A stretch of 64,000 nucleotides of DNA, from positions 5,589,039 to 5,653,038 of the forward strand of contig NC_020173.2 in the NCBI RefSeq assembly GCF_000224145.3, given 5' to 3'. Source of the DNA: Ciona intestinalis (taxonomy: Eukaryota > Chordata > Ascidiacea > Phlebobranchia > Cionidae). Position numbers and translations under genes: made by a program. The notes beneath the pieces are model-generated. The model was not told the DNA's origin. It worked only from the letters and a program-made list of their open reading frames with translations, and made no database searches. Below are positions 25,523 through 39,547 of the stretch, piece by piece (the stretch's first letter is position 1; each line of letters opens with the position of its first letter).

Positions 25523-26205
25523 TATCTTATGTGTATAAACCGTGAAACTAACTGCTCCCCATAAAATAGAGAAACGAATTTGTCATCGCCTCCTAGCGGA
25601 AAATATTTTCTGTCTTCTTTGTATAGCTCCATGTCAAATTTTCTTCAAGTGACACCGGTTATTGGACAAAGTAGATTTTATGTGTAGTTCAATGTGTGTT
25701 GTCATACGTGATCACAAACCAACACTCAACTACTGTATATTGTTTTTACTTTGTTTCCTTTTTAATAGTTAATAATTGTGTGTAAATTTTCAGGTTTAAA
25801 AAATTGTATTGCTGTTTCTTTTAATATAAATAAGTTTCGCTCTTTCTAACTAATCCTAAAAAATACTTCGTAAACCTACTTTCATAGAAATCGTATATTT
25901 AATAACAAAGCATAGATATCAAAATAAACATTATTTTTTTACACTACAATATACATATTTAACATATATATATTCTTTTACTAGGTTTTAATAACTTTGA
26001 ATAAATAAAACAATTTTTATCCAGCAATAGGAATACCCTCTAACCCAAAACTTCAGAATTACTTTACACTTAACAAACTTGTACCTTTTATTTGCTCACA
26101 GAAGTAAATAAACACAACTAAAATGTACCAACGTTTATTAAATATCTCTACGGGCAAAACATAGGTGCAAATAACTATACAGTAATAGAAAACATATTTT
26201 ACGAA

Positions 26206-29200
26206 CTAATCCATAGAAACATCATTCATGCGCTCCGTTAGATTACGGTTTTCCACATTCATAGCAACAGGGTAGCTTGCTACTTCTCTCTGTTTCAGTA
26301 AAAGGCCCTGGCGCAGAATCGAAATTTCCTTTAAAATTTTGTCCTGGCGTTCACGCTGTTTTACCATGTCTGCGTTTATCAATGGATCCTGTGATGTAAC
26401 AACTGATGTTATCTTCATATTGTATATGGGGTAGGTCCTATATTGCAACTCATGCCTTGCGACCAGAATTTTATTTCTGAGCTGGCTCATTACTCCTTGT
26501 GGTTATCAGATCGTTAAATAGGTCACAGCATTTTCTTTAATTACTGATATTTCTATGTAGGGAGGACTTACAGTGGTGTATGAAGGTGTATAAAACAGAG
26601 CACCAGTGTTATACCGACTGTCCTGCCACGGGGATAGATAGGCTACATTAATTCATCCATAATATGTTGATACTTCATAAAATGCATGCACGCAACCAAT
26701 ATTTAAACAACTAACCTTGCTTTGCTCTTGGTTGCCCCTAGTGGCTTCTTCCATCTCATGGAACGACTGCGTAACTGGAAAACAACCAAAGTTTGTGCAC
26801 TGTTAAGTTTGCTAACACTAAAGTATAGCAAAGTAACTTTATTGTTCAGTTTTATCATTCAGTATCTTGTATAGTAAAATAAAAAAAGATAACTGCATTC
26901 ACTTTCCAAAATACTGAACTTATAAATTGACCTTATAGAGCTTATCGACATTTCATCAAAAATAGCCCTAACGAAGGTAATATCAGCTTTAGAATACTTA
27001 CTCGCGTTTTGAACTGCAGTTTCAGGTCTTGAAGGAGGCTGGTTTGGGTCTAAAATAACATCGCTACGGCGATACTCAACAAAATCGATGGTTTCCGGAA
27101 CGGGGGAATCACGAGAATGTTTATAAGGTTTGTATTTTGCTTGGTCCGTTGTTACCGACATCGCTGTCTCTGGTCTGCAAGGAACGAGTGTTATACCTTA
27201 TGCTTACTATCAGGACTCGGGGTAGAAACCAAGGGGTTTAATACACAGGTGTTGCACATCATGCATGGTGGCTTCATACACCTCATGCTCACTGTCAAGT
27301 TAAGATACTATAACGTTTACCCTTGGGGTAGAAAAAGAAGAGTTTAAACCAATCACTATTTATTCTTGTTGTCTGATTCCTAAATATTGTGCAATAATAA
27401 TCAATATAACAGATANNNNNNNNNNNNNNNNNNNNNNNNNNNNNNNNNNNNNNNNNNNNNNNNNNNNNNNNNNNNNNNNNNNNNNNNNNNNNNNNNNNNN
27501 NNNNNNNNNNNNNNNNNNNNNNNNNNNNNNNNTCAAGATATTCAACTCAAACCAATAATAACAAACAAAACTCCAACCTTTCTGTTGATTCATTCACGGT
27601 TCGCTCACGATCGCGCTGATGATGATGATGTTCACGAAGTTGGTTCCTCACATGAGGGACGGGAGGTGATCGTGATCGATTCCTCCTCGGTGGTGGACGG
27701 ATGTTTCCTTCGTCGCTGTTGTCGTGGTAACGCTTAGGAGGGGACACCGACCTGTGAAAGTGTACGGTGTAATGTTGACGTTTTAATGTATGTTATTATG
27801 TATGATTATGGTGAAGTTAAATAACTATATGCCAATGTTTATCTGTAGCATATGGGCGGGGACATATGGCCAGGAGTGGGACTATGGCTGAGGATTTAAT
27901 GCCCGTTACTCCATGTTGTTATCTGGTAGGTAAATAAGTCAAAGGCCTTTCCTTAAACTATTGGTATTTCTATATGGGCTACAGTAAGTCATTTCAAAAA
28001 ATTCAAATTGTTTTACAAGGTCATCTAAATTATTAGTGGTAGCATCGGGCCTTGAATACAGTATCTTATGGTCCAGGCCAGGGGCATGCATTCTAACCGC
28101 TGTATAATGAGATTTACAAACAATACTACCTTTCCCTTTGTTGTTGTTGGTTGTACCTTCTTAATGCAGGCACAGGTGGGGAAGGGGAACGGTGAGAGAC
28201 CGTGCTATCGTTTTTCCTGAATAAACAATTAAATGATATTAAAATATTTTTGCAAATTGTTTATGATGAAAAGGCCCATAATCCCTGGTAAAATTAAAGT
28301 TAACAAATTCTTGAGAATTTTATATCTGTTGCAAACAACAGGCAAAAAAGGCTTCAAATGTCACATGTTATGTGAATAACAGAGATTATATGTATTTCTG
28401 TCTATGGGCTGCATAGTACTGTGGGGAAAGATGGGACACCTTTAGCATATGATATCCAAATATCCTGGTCGTGTTTTAAACAATTAACAGTGTTTTATGG
28501 GAGTTGTGAGGATATGGTTTAATAATTCTTTAAATGTTTTTTGTGTACTACCAAATGGGACGAGAAAATAGAATGAAAAGGTATCCCATCTTCCCCCAAC
28601 CTACAATGCATTCAACCCTGGTATATAAACTCCTACCTTTTATTTGCAGCAAGCAACTTCTTCCTTTCATTCATCGCTTGTTGGGCAAGAAGTTGTTCTT
28701 CCCGTCGACGAACGTTTGATTCGTGTCGTTCTTTCCATTCATTAGAGTTTACATACCTGGGGGTAGGGTTTGGTAATGTTTAAATCTGGGGGGTAGGGAG
28801 TGGTGGTTTAGTTTTATTAAAATATGGGGGTGGTGGTATATTCTGTTACTCCTGCTACCAGGCATAATATAAATATTCTTTAACAGCTCATCAGGTTGAA
28901 AAAACATAGTGTATTTCTGATGTTACGAAATTTATTTTAAAGGATAAATGTTTAGTAATGTTAAAATCTGGGATTGTTTATATAGATATCAAAATATCAA
29001 TTGAATTTAAAAGAAAATATTTGAAACCTTTTGGAAGCAGGTTTGTATTGTTTCTTTTTCTGCCCGACACCCCACTTAGGTTTTTCGTTGTTTTTACGAG
29101 ATTTCACGGGAGCATCCTCATGACTGTATTTATCATCACGTGCATACTTATCGTACTCATGATCATTGTTGTTCCTGGGTGAAAAATAAAGATAAATCAA

Positions 29201-32200
29201 CCATCACCATGGAACTGTGGTTGAGGTCTTATCCCTTGACCAGAAAATACCAGGTTTAATGTTATATGCTGCCACCATTGTAGGAAAGCCATTTAACAAT
29301 AATTGCTCCAACTTAGTGGTCAATAACAGGTTGTCCAAATTGTCAGCCATACAGAATAAAACAAAAACAATCACCCACAAGTTGCATAGGTGTAACTTGC
29401 GAGCAATTGTATGAAACAGGACACCTGTGACCTGTGGTATAACTTTTTATTCTACTACAGTTTTGTTCAACCTTTTAAACTTCATTATGACATCATACCT
29501 CTCATTGTTACGTCGACCACTAGGATAAGGAAGAGGAAGATACTCGGTTTCATCGTCGCTCACTATGTGGAAGTATTTATCATTTCTATGTTTCGATGGG
29601 ATGTCTAAAATAGAAATTCAAATAATAAGATCAAGTTAGTGTTTGGTTGACACTTTGTAAAACTAGCTGTCAAAAATACTGAAGTGTCGGTCAAATACCA
29701 CTTATAACACATGTAAAAAACAGGTGCAACCAACTTATTGTTTTGAAGACACTTAGTAAAAGTAGCTCAAAATTGTGTGTGTTAAATATAACTTATAACT
29801 CGTGTGAAAAGTGGTTCAACCAATTGTTGTTGTTGTTGACACTTTGTAAAACAACCTGTCAAAAATGCTAATGTAACGGTCAAATAAGGCTTAACTTATA
29901 TAAACACCTGTGAAAAGTGGTGCAACAAAAATATACAAACTGAACAAAGTTCAAATTTGCTGCCAGGCATATCTATACTTGTACTTAAACACGAATTTAA
30001 TTAATGATGTTTCGCTGTCCTATTGTCCTAAACCAAAGTATTTTCAATACAAAGTTATGCAAACCTGTTTGGCTCCCTGCTTCCACAACATTTCTTGGTG
30101 AAGTTTGATTGACAGATATCTCAAGTTTGATTGGTCCATTGTTATTTGGATTAGTTATAACAGAAACCGGATTTTTATCAAATTGTAGAAAATTTGTTGC
30201 TGTTGATGCTGTAAGTTGAATATCTGTCACGATTGTTTAAGAACAACGATTATTATGACCTCACCAGTTATGCTGTGTTGGCTCACAGAGTGAAGATCAT
30301 TTATATCAATGCTGGGAACTTTAATACCTCGCTCAGGGGAACGATGGTTCTTGTGTCTGGTAAATATTAACTTTAACATACTATGTTATGTAACATAAGT
30401 TATCTATAAACCTTTAATATATATGAGTTATACAGTAGGGTGGGGGAAGATGGGACACCTTTTAACTCTATTTTCTCGTCTCAAAAGGTAGTAAACAAAG
30501 AATATTCAAGGAATTATAAAACTATATCCTCACGACTCCCATAGACCGTTGTTAATTGTTTAATATGCGATTATATTTGGGTTATTTGGGTATTTTGCGC
30601 TAAAGGTGTTCCATCTTCCCCCACCCTACTATAACAATGGTGTTAAGAAAATAATTACTTTCTATAATAAAAAAGCATTCTAAATAAACAGTTATTATAA
30701 TTTAGAATGCTTAATTTGATAAAGTCTTTGCGAGATGGCAGACAAAATGTCGGAAATACACTACGTTTTTCATACCAGATGATCCATCAAAAGTTATTTA
30801 CACTATGACTGGAAGCAGAAATAACAGAAACAGTTATATGTTACTGTATAGGTATATGTTACCAGTTAATTTATAGTTATTGCTGTAGTTTTGTGTAAAA
30901 TGCACCAAAGTAGTGACTGACAAAAAGGCTGGCCACAGTAGGTTCAGCAAAAGTGGGAGACAAACACAAATCGGGCAACACTGTAAGAGTGCTCCAGCAA
31001 CCACACACCAACAAGATTCAATCTTGTTTTGCAGTATTTTTGTAACATATTTATTTATTATACACAGAACTTACATGTTCAATGATGTCCCACCTTACCC
31101 CACAGCACTACATGGTATTGTATTATTGTGTGCCCCACCACTCACATGTTTAATGTGTTCATATGCGTCTTCTCCAACCTAGATGTATCATGACCACGGT
31201 TTCTCAAAGCTTCTTCTCTTCTTTCAAGTTTATCCTTCAGCGCCGATGCTTTGGCCTCCTGCATTTGTTGGTAAAGATGTTGTGTCTGCTTCTCACGCTT
31301 TTCCTACGACAGTTTTTGTTGTGAAAATTCAACAAAAAAGTAATTTTTTACAAATTTAATTTAATTACAGAAAAGTTAGACATAGATTTAAAAAAAAACA
31401 ACAAACACACAACAAAAACAAACATCTCACAAACAAAACAAACTTGAAACACACACAAAAAATGAACATACCCATCAGATAGAATATACAAACACAACAG
31501 AAACAACAACAAGCACACAATAAGCACACAACAAACAAACCAACCTCCATTGCATGCTGTTTATTTTTCTCTCTTTCAAACTGATTTTGCAATTTCATTC
31601 TCTCCTCTTCCAATTTCCTCTCTTCATCCTCCTCCTCCATCTTTCTCCTCCTCTCCTCTTCTCTCTTTATTCTCTGTCGCTCCTCCACCTGCTCCGTGAT
31701 TGCTCTCTGAAGAAAAAGTGAGATTTTGTATTTAAAATAGTCTTATAGAACCTCGTGGGTGGGAACTGAGTGACTTATACACTCCCATAGTTAAGGTGCT
31801 GAAGCTAAGCAGACATGACTTTGAATTGGTTTGGTCATTTATATCCTTGTGGGTGGGAACTTTAGTTACTTATCTATGGTGGCCACTCCTATTCCCACAG
31901 TCGAGTTGCTGAAACCATTGCAGTGTATGAATAAGCAGACATAACGTTTTATTACCCAAAAATAAATACTACACCATTACTTCAAAATATCTTATACCCA
32001 AAACCTATTGCAATGTGTGCATAACAAAACATAACCTTTAAATTTTTAGCAATCAACAGTGAGCCTTGACCCCAGTACCCTACCAACTTACTCTATGTTC
32101 TTGTTGCTTCTGCCTCCTTAGCTCAATTGCATCAATCTGTGCAGGATCGAGCAGTGAGGTCATTGTGCGCAGGTGGTTGGTACGAGGTGAAACTTCTTCG

Positions 32201-35200
32201 TCCAATCCAATCTNNNNNNNNNNNNNNNNNNNNNNNNNNNNNNNNNNNNNNNNNNNNNNNNNNNNNNNNNNNNNNNNNNNNNNNNNNNNNNNNNNNNNNN
32301 NNNNNNNNNNNNNNNNNNNNNNNNNNNNNNNNNNNNNNTGACCACTACCGTGCTCAATTATGTTATTACTTGGGCGCAAACAGCTCTCTGCTCATAGCTT
32401 TGTTTGCTTTTGGAAGCCAATTGCTGCAAAGTGGTGATAAAATAACAGTCTCAAATTAGTTCAAACAAATATTGGTCATGTTATTTTGGGGGTGTTAAGT
32501 GTCTTTATAAGGCAGCGACAAACCATGAAAGGTTGAGAAACTCCAGAAGTCAGTAAACAAGAACAAAAAGCCACAAACCATCGAAAATGGAATTTAATTG
32601 GGATTTAGCACTCTGGTACCCACAGACCATGAAGGGTTGAGAAACACCATACAGCCAGTACAAGTGCGCACCTGTCAGCACACTAGTAGTAGTGGCCACA
32701 AATCATAAAAGGTTAAGAAACACCAGGACCAGGGGACCCACTTAATCAGCACGCACCTGTCTGTGGTCGGTTTCATTGTATCGAAGTGTCTTGCCCACAT
32801 TCCCTCCTCAGGGGATTCCCCCTCATCATGTCTCATTTTCCTCACAGCTTGTTGCTCCTTTTGTTCCAACAGTTGTTTATCTAATTCCTCCCTCCATCTG
32901 GGTGGAGCAAAGATAATGTTACAGTCAATTCTATTCAGTGGCAACTGGCAGAGGTTTAGAAGAGTACACGCACAGGCTGAGTGTTTTAATATGTTTGAAA
33001 ATAAACAAAAATACTTTTAGTCTTCAAAATTACATGAAAAAGTTCAATAAAATTCTAAAATAATACTACATATACTATTAAAGTTAAACAAAGCTAGGTT
33101 TTTGTCAATAAAATATACAAATAATTTAAGTGAATAAAACAAATATTTAGATACAATTGTGGTTTTAAACTAAATTCCCCAAATTCTAAATATATCCCAC
33201 TTACAAACATTGGCAATCAAATGTTTTTCATGGACCATTACTAACATAGAGATCAAACATGGCGTGTAAATACAACAGTTATGGTGGTAAGCATGAATAC
33301 AGGGTGGGGTTTAAATTGAACTTTAAAAACTATTACCTAACCATATGTATTAGTATAGATAAAAATGTTTTAAAGACATTTTGACTAAATATACCTGTTT
33401 TGGATAAAAGTGGGTAGCCTTTACAAGTTAAATGAATCAAATTACATGGTTTGTAATTGAATTTGTGCAAAGATTGATACTTTTAACATGAAATTATAAG
33501 TGTTTTAGTCAGAATTGTTTTAATTTCAGAAGCAATCTCCCACCTTTAAGAATCTGGTGTTGGAGAAACGTAACAGACAAAAATTAAAACCAACAAATTG
33601 TATAATAAAAGATATATATTCCGCCTAAATGGCATCGTCAGTCTCTCCCACCTTTGCTGTTGCTGTTTCTTCTTAGCAGAGAACGCATGATCCCTGGGAG
33701 CAGCCTCACCAAGGAAGAATGATGACCTCATCGCCGAAGGAAGATCTTCATTTATCTGATTCATGTCTATGGTGGCTTTTTTTGGTTTCGCTGCAAATTT
33801 AAAATTCAAGTCTTAATACTTTTAGGTGTTAAATGAATAAATCCACACATGACTATAGGGTCCTGTTGTATGGCAAATGTAACATTGCATTGCCAGTGGA
33901 TCTATTTAAATCTTTTTCTTATACAACACCTATATTGTTTCTACTTACATAAGGAGACACATTATGTAGATATATGATACACAGTGACAGAATACACAGC
34001 ACATAGCAATACAACAATAGAGATACATGTAGAAAAATAGATACAGCTTATAAAACAACATTAATTTCACCCTTAGCAGACGGCGGGGCTGAAGAACTCT
34101 TTTCGCTTGTTTTCGCCTTGTTTCCCTCTGGTGGCGGTTTCTCTGGCTTTTCTTCCTTTTTCTTTGTTCCGATCGACTAAAAAAGATATCATTTATAAAA
34201 CAAAAATGGGTGATTTACAATCGCTACCTTTACAACCACGATCATAAAATAACAATTATAATATAAGCCATCAGTTTGATGTATCTACCATATCCATAAA
34301 TATTAAAATTATTAGAATGTCTGTTTAGCATTTATTGCTACAATAGCAATGGTTGCACTCAGGCAGTTGCTTCTTTTCTATGACATGGGAAAGGTTTTAT
34401 ATTACATTGAATTAATGCAAAACATGTCAGAAAACTGTTATTCAATCTTAAAGATTCCAGGTATTATTCAATCAATAATAAAATACTTTATTGCTCTCCC
34501 TACAACAAACAGATTAAAATTTTAACAGAAAATTATAATATTTAAAACTTTTAACAGAAAAACATTATATTTAACATACGAACCGAATAAGAGGATATTT
34601 GTTTCTTCTTATTGACTTGTTCGTTCAAATCTTTGATCCATTGTTGTCGTCGTTGTTCGAGAATATCTTTGTCGCGCTCCCTGCTCCCAACCCCACCTAG
34701 TGTGTCGAACATTTTGTTCCTCGGTGTCGCCTTCGTATCATCTGCTTTAACTTCTAAAAAAAATTTTAAATGAAGTTTAAAAATTTAAAGGTACTTAGTA
34801 CAAATATCAGTGTTTTAGTGTTTCTTTTATAAATGTGTTCAGTATTAATATATGGGCATTGAGCAACTATAAAGCATAGCTAGTCTATGTAACATGCACC
34901 ATTATTTATGCTTATGACTACAAAGTCTTTATATCGGTCACGGGCCTCTTACCCCACTCTATGCCACCACACTATTTTACTGATCGGTAAAAAATGCTCC
35001 TTAAAACCTCAAATTTAGCATTTTTGACCAAATTTAACATTGCCAGATCAAACTAAAGCTTACCTTTATTAGACTTAGCCGAGTTACTTCTACTTTTTGG
35101 CTTTCCATCCTTTAATAAACCCCCAATGTGTTCGTCACCACCAGCATTACTACCACTATCTCCAGTATCAAGTCCAGGGACCACAGTTGGTTCGTTATGG

Positions 35201-36640
35201 ATGCCATCTACAAGCATATTATTGGTTATATATAGGTTAATAAACTTTGTTAAACTGGCAAGTGGTCAATTTTTGCACTGTGAGGTTGTGTGTATTATTT
35301 AACAGTAATAACATACACATGTTAAAGACAACAACAGCAAAAATGATCTATGTTTTACTATTTTTTTGTAAACAGTTTCGATTTCTAGAGTAAACAGTGT
35401 AAAAAAACAGGTTTTCAAACCTTCTTCCTTTCCTTCATTCTCTTCTTTCCCTTCTTCTTTTTTCTCTCCTTCAGGTTTTGATTTCTTGTTCACAATCTCA
35501 GCAACATCAATATCTTGCTTTGTTTTCACCAAACTTAAAATTGTGTTCAATTGATCTTGTGTCAAAGTAACAAATGCAGTGTCAACTTTAATTTCTTCCG
35601 TTGGTGTTTTGGTCACATTTCTGCTTCTATTATTCGATGAATTTTGATTCCACACCCGATTTCTCGGCACCAGAGGTTTCTGTTTTGCAGCTTCTTGCTT
35701 TGGCTTCTCAAATTTTGTATTTTTAGAATTGATATTTTGATTTTCGACCTTTGTTCGGGGCTCTGTAGTTTTTCTCACAGAAACATCAACTTTTTCCCTG
35801 TCATTCAGAAACAGAATATCATCATCGGGTTTAGTTGGTTTTGCCCTTGGCCTTGGGACATTAATTTTGACTTTACTTTTAGCTTTTTCATTGTTTGTGC
35901 CTCTATCTCTTGGAAACCCACGATTTCTTTGCTTAATGTTGGTTTTCTTTGTTTTATCGTCAGGTTGAGGTAAAAGGAAAATCCCCTTTGTGGGTTTACC
36001 TCCAATAGAACGGGTTTGAATGGTAAGTCCATCTCTGTAATATAAGAATTGTTTTTTATTAAAACCGCGCTTTACTATGTAAACCTACATGCACAATGTT
36101 GTTATAAAAGGATAAATAAAGATACAGAAGAGAACAGGGCACTATTGAAGAATCTTCCAGTACGTTACATATTAGGCTGATGAAAGAGTTAAAGGTTAGT
36201 AGTTTTAAGGGTTAGTGATTACATGGGTTCGTGGTTATGCTTAGGTTAACGGTTATTAAAAAGCGTAAGGGGACGATTAATGATTCTTTATGATGTAGGC
36301 CCTCTCGAAAAAAATGTCCAATAACAGTAATTAATACTGTCTATACTAGACACAACATATTTAAATGGTTTACCCAATATTCATGCTTGATGCTAATTCT
36401 TCACAGATTTTTAAAACACAAACAAATTATTATTTAACATTATAAATTTTTACACCTGAAATTTTAAAATACAAAACGAATAAATTTTGTTCTCTGCATG
36501 TATTATAATGCAATGTGCGAATAGCTTATCTTATATTATTAGTCCAAGAATGATAGCAATAAAATCCAAATTTGACGCAACGCAAAATTTGTTTTTGCAT
36601 TTTCTGCGATTAAAGACCACGCAAAAAGATACTCACTCAT
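26206..36640 (-). CDS. CCDC66: CCDC66 orthologue (centrosome/cilium protein)
   Basis: CCDC66 is a microtubule-binding coiled-coil protein of centrosomes, satellites and cilia. About 21 exons join in phase: 36633-36640, 35421-36034, 35064-35207, 34584-34753, 34071-34176, 33652-33790, 32757-32897, (gap) 32092-32213, 31545-31706, 31146-31303, 30265-30356, 30065-30223, 29499-29604, 29028-29174, 28637-28756, 28130-28216, 27578-27751, 27002-27174, 26716-26774 and 26206-26481. Diagnostic blocks are LTQDQLNTILSLV, MTSLLDPAQI followed by RRQKQQEHR, a charged coiled coil (EERQRIKREEERRRKMEEE), GHDTSR, PKWGVGQKKKQYKPASKR, HRSPSPPVP and the C-terminal DPLINADMVKQRERQ with LRQGLLLKQRE. The 8-nt first coding exon and the last acceptor (26482-26483) are less certain. 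Gaps at 32214-32338 and 27416-27532 fall within or beside the gene. Confidence 0.9.
28417..28604 (+). mobile_element. MITE of the GGGTGGGGGAAGATGGGACA family
   Basis: It starts GTGGGGAAAGATGGGACACC and ends in the inverted form GTATCCCATCTTCCCCCAAC. The ~190-bp length and internal GTACTACCAAATGGGACGAG match the other copies. It lies in a CCDC66 intron. Confidence 0.85.
29639..29930. repeat. Tandem ~105-bp repeat in CCDC66 intron
   Basis: Three units share TTGACACTTTGTAAAAC, AAGTGTCGGTCAAATA and GTGAAAAGTGGTGCAAC. It is the same family as 21181-21720. Confidence 0.7.
30434..30632 (-). mobile_element. MITE of the GGGTGGGGGAAGATGGGACA family, reverse orientation
   Basis: Complete terminal inverted repeats are present: AGTAGGGTGGGGGAAGATGG at the left and CCATCTTCCCCCACCCTACT at the right. 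The interior is the reverse complement of the 49318 and 56391 copies. It lies in a CCDC66 intron. Confidence 0.9.
31741..31950. repeat. Dispersed repeat, two partial units
   Basis: The unit contains TTGGTTTGGTCATTTATATC, CCTTGTGGGTGGGAACT and CAGTCGAGTTGCTGAAACCA. Related copies lie at 7840-8040, 10200-10390 and 40880-41070. No inverted ends were seen. Confidence 0.55.
32495..32745. repeat. Three-unit repeat in CCDC66 intron
   Basis: Units about 80-110 bp apart each carry CCATGAAAGGTTGAGAAA or a near variant, followed by an ACACCAG-like block. A single related copy lies near 22880. Confidence 0.55.
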
Positions 36641-37306
36641 TTTATTTGTAACAACGCAAAAGTCTTACAGTTATAGCTACGCACATGGTCGCACTTTGCT
36701 TAACAGCTGCACGTTCTAATTCCCTAAACAACTAAACCCCGGTGACCGTTTTACAAATCAATAACATTATCAAAATATTGTAAGTGTTTCAGTGTTTACC
36801 TAATCAAAAACCACTCGAAAACCACTTGAATTTTTTGCAAGAAAAGTACCTAAAAAGAATTAAAAACTAAATAAAATGCCCATTTAAATGTTTATTCTTT
36901 ATTAATTATACTTTAACGACATTTTCTGTTTAAAAAGAGTAATAATCGTTAAATTATGAAACTGTTGCAGTTGTTTCTTGTGCAAATAGAAACACCTGGC
37001 AACATAAGAACGGCAAAGTGATTAACTTGTAATTCAAGCTGTCGACGAAAAAGTAAAATTTTGTAAAAACTACTTATTTTAGAAGTATTTAAAATGTAGA
37101 ATAAACTGCTTTGCAAAAAATCTATAATACATTTACTACTTTTTAATTTGTCCCCAAAAAATAAAAATCTTTTACGGTACGCTTGAATAACTACACTGTT
37201 ACGCATGAGAAGTCAGAGATAGGACAAAATATAACAGAGGTCGTGTTTATTAAAATAAACATTTATATTAATTAAAAACAATCTCACATGACCGTTTGTA
37301 GTAAAA
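36641..37306. promoter_or_regulatory. Divergent CCDC66 / CHCHD3 promoter region
   Basis: A 666-bp AT-rich spacer lies between two divergent start codons. Both promoters should lie here. No TATA box or other element could be assigned with confidence. Confidence 0.5.
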
Positions 37307-38903
37307 ATGGGCAATTCTGACAGTCATGAAGTCACCTTAGAAAAAGATGGCGAAAAATTCGTCCAAACTGCTGATGGTATAAAGGTATATTTGTGTTTTA
37401 CCAATTTGTAAAATAAAAGTAATATTTTGGGTTATTTTTCAGCTTTCTCCTGCCCTTGTGAGAAAGCTATCGAATAAAACTGAATCAAACCGAAGTGTAA
37501 GTAGCTATAAACAATAATATGTAATATTGGAACACGTATTTTTTCGCCTTTTAGAATTCGTTACATCTCGTTGGTTTTGTTAATTCGTGGCTGCTGTTGG
37601 TAAATAATCTTCTAACTAACTACCAACCTCTAGCACTTTCCACCAACCTAATCTGTTTCGTACCAGAGAATTCTTTACTGGTGCCTGATATTCAATTTAA
37701 CTTGTTTGCCAAATCATCATCTAAACTCACAGTCCAATTTTAACAGGCTGGTGACTCACCAAAAAATGCGGATGACTCAGCAAAACTTGCCCACGAGTGT
37801 CAAATACTTCTCGATGAACGAGAAAAACAAATGACAGCGCTTGCTGAAAAGTTTCAAAACGATTTACAAAAAGAAAAAGAAAAGGTGAAATTTTTCAAGT
37901 TATAAAGTAAACAGGATGTTAAATTTATCGCATGAGTTTTATTTATTATTGAATTTGAAACAGTAATTTGAAATTGTTTCATTTTATCTCAAAAGTAGGT
38001 GCCCTTTATTTAAAAATGTTACTTAAGAATTCTTAACTGTTTTTTTTAGCATCAAAAGTTTTATGAATTGTCATTGGAAGAATTTCAAAACGCTGCTGAT
38101 GAAGCAGAAAAGAAGTTTAGGTGACTATGTTAAAATTTTTTGAATATAGTTACATTTTTTGTTACGTTTACTTTTTCCCTCCCATCCCAACAAATTTAAA
38201 AGTGATTAAATTTCTACTAATGCTTCAGAAAAGCATATTGGCGAAGATCAAAAGCTTATACAAATCATTTTACTTTATGCTTCACAATTATCCAAATGTA
38301 GTTTTATTTTAGGTCACATAACTTGCTCCCCATTTAACCAATCGTCAGAACTAAAATTAATCATCAACTAACGCAAGTTTCCTTTTTTAACAGAAAACCT
38401 CATTTAGTCCCAGTTTGCCAAACATTTCAAGAGGATTTGATTGAATGTTACAAAAATAACCCAGGAAGATTGCTCGATTGTAGTGAACATATGGAAACCT
38501 TCAAGAAATGTGTGAATAATGCTAAAGAGGTGATATCACATACACCTGTGTGGTTAATATAACACATACATCTTTATAGGACTATTATTGTTGGTGAGGC
38601 TTTATTATCACTGGATTCATATTTTTATTCTGTTCTATATGGGTAAGGTCCCACAGAGTGACCCGCCATGCGTCCTACAATTTAATCCAAGATTGCCGCA
38701 TTTATAAACTGTTGTTACAAAAGCCTGGAATGAATGATTACTTTATATAAAAGCCAATATCTTCATTAGATTTATAGAACAAATTATTTTTTCTACTTGC
38801 CTGTAGGCAGTTGTGAAATAGAAGGTACAGATCTAATTGCATCAAACAAAACTGATGTTTTTCTTTTCAGAGCCTTTTATCAAAATCCCACCCTGCAGCA
38901 TGA
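37307..38903 (+). CDS. CHCHD3: MICOS subunit MIC19/MIC25 (CHCHD3-like)
   Basis: MIC19 is a subunit of the MICOS complex that shapes mitochondrial cristae from the intermembrane-space side. Six exons join in phase: 37307-37384, 37443-37496, 37747-37884, 38050-38120, 38394-38529 and 38871-38903. They give 169 residues, shorter than human CHCHD3 (~227). The N-terminus MGNSDS fits an N-myristoylation site. The middle is a charged coiled coil (DEREKQMTALAEKFQ). The C-terminus has a twin CX9C domain, CQTFQEDLIEC and CSEHMETFKKC, as needed for Mia40-dependent oxidation. The start lies 5 nt after an acceptor-like AG at 37300-37301, suggesting a trans-spliced leader. Vertebrates have two paralogues, CHCHD3 and CHCHD6; this gene could represent either. 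Confidence 0.9.
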
Positions 38904-39547
38904 CCCAGAACCCAAGATGTTTCTTCTTTTATAATTCCCACAACCCACCCCCACACGTTGGTGCCACTCAGCCATGTTTTCAATATTGTTTATTTTGGCT
39001 AAAACGATAAAAATAAAAATGTGTGCAATTGACTTGTTTGTTAGAAAATGAAGAGGTAAAATATAACACAGTAAGTTGGTAGTTTGTGGGTAAATAAAAC
39101 ATGGAAGGTGTGATTTGAAACATACAATATAGGCACCGAACCTGGGGTGGCAGGGTAGGGTGTCCACACCCCTGTTACAACCGAAATGAAGTAGCCTCAA
39201 AACTATGCAGAAAACTCGAAATTCTATGTGGCATGCCATTGGGCGTAGAATTTGGAAAACTTAAAATACACAGTGCAGTAAGAGAATCAGAGGCCTAAAT
39301 GCAATGGTTTAAAACACTTGTAAAGTTACAAACCATGCATTTCCCAATTGGAGTTTTTCCACAATGTTACTTTTAATTGTAACAAAATATGATGTAAAAT
39401 CCTATGTGGCACGCCAATGGTCCTAGAATTTAGGAAACTTAAAATAAACAGTGCAGTAAAAATATGAGGTTTAAATACTTTAGTTTGAAACATTATCTTA
39501 TTGTGAGTAAATAACAAAGTGATTGTTAGCAACACAATTGATTGTGA
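38904..39547. other. Convergent CHCHD3 / KCNMB-like intergenic region
   Basis: It holds a copy of a dispersed repeat with ACCTGGGGTGGCAGGGT (39135-39160; also near 15985 and, reversed, 20455). It also holds two ~110-bp units with TCTATGTGGCATGCCA-like and ACTTAAAATACACAGTGCAG-like blocks (39215-39335 and 39390-39485). Confidence 0.55.

Larger units (their letters stand above)
24053..26205. other. ST7-CCDC66 intergenic region
   Basis: AT-rich sequence lies between the ST7 5' end and the CCDC66 stop. It holds a tRNA-like unit (25262-25352), a 50-N gap (25368-25417) and TTAGGG-like repeats (25418-25522). CGCTAGAGGCGG-like and CTCCTAGCGG-like stretches near 25078 and 25590 are inverted copies flanking this unit. 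No coding sequence was seen. Confidence 0.5.

Noticed and set aside
35805-36032. Minus-strand ORF starting MDLPFKPVLL
   Set aside because: It overlaps the large CCDC66 exon in another frame. The CCDC66 frame (DGLTIQTRSIGG onward) is longer, continues into LTQDQL and joins neighbouring exons in phase.
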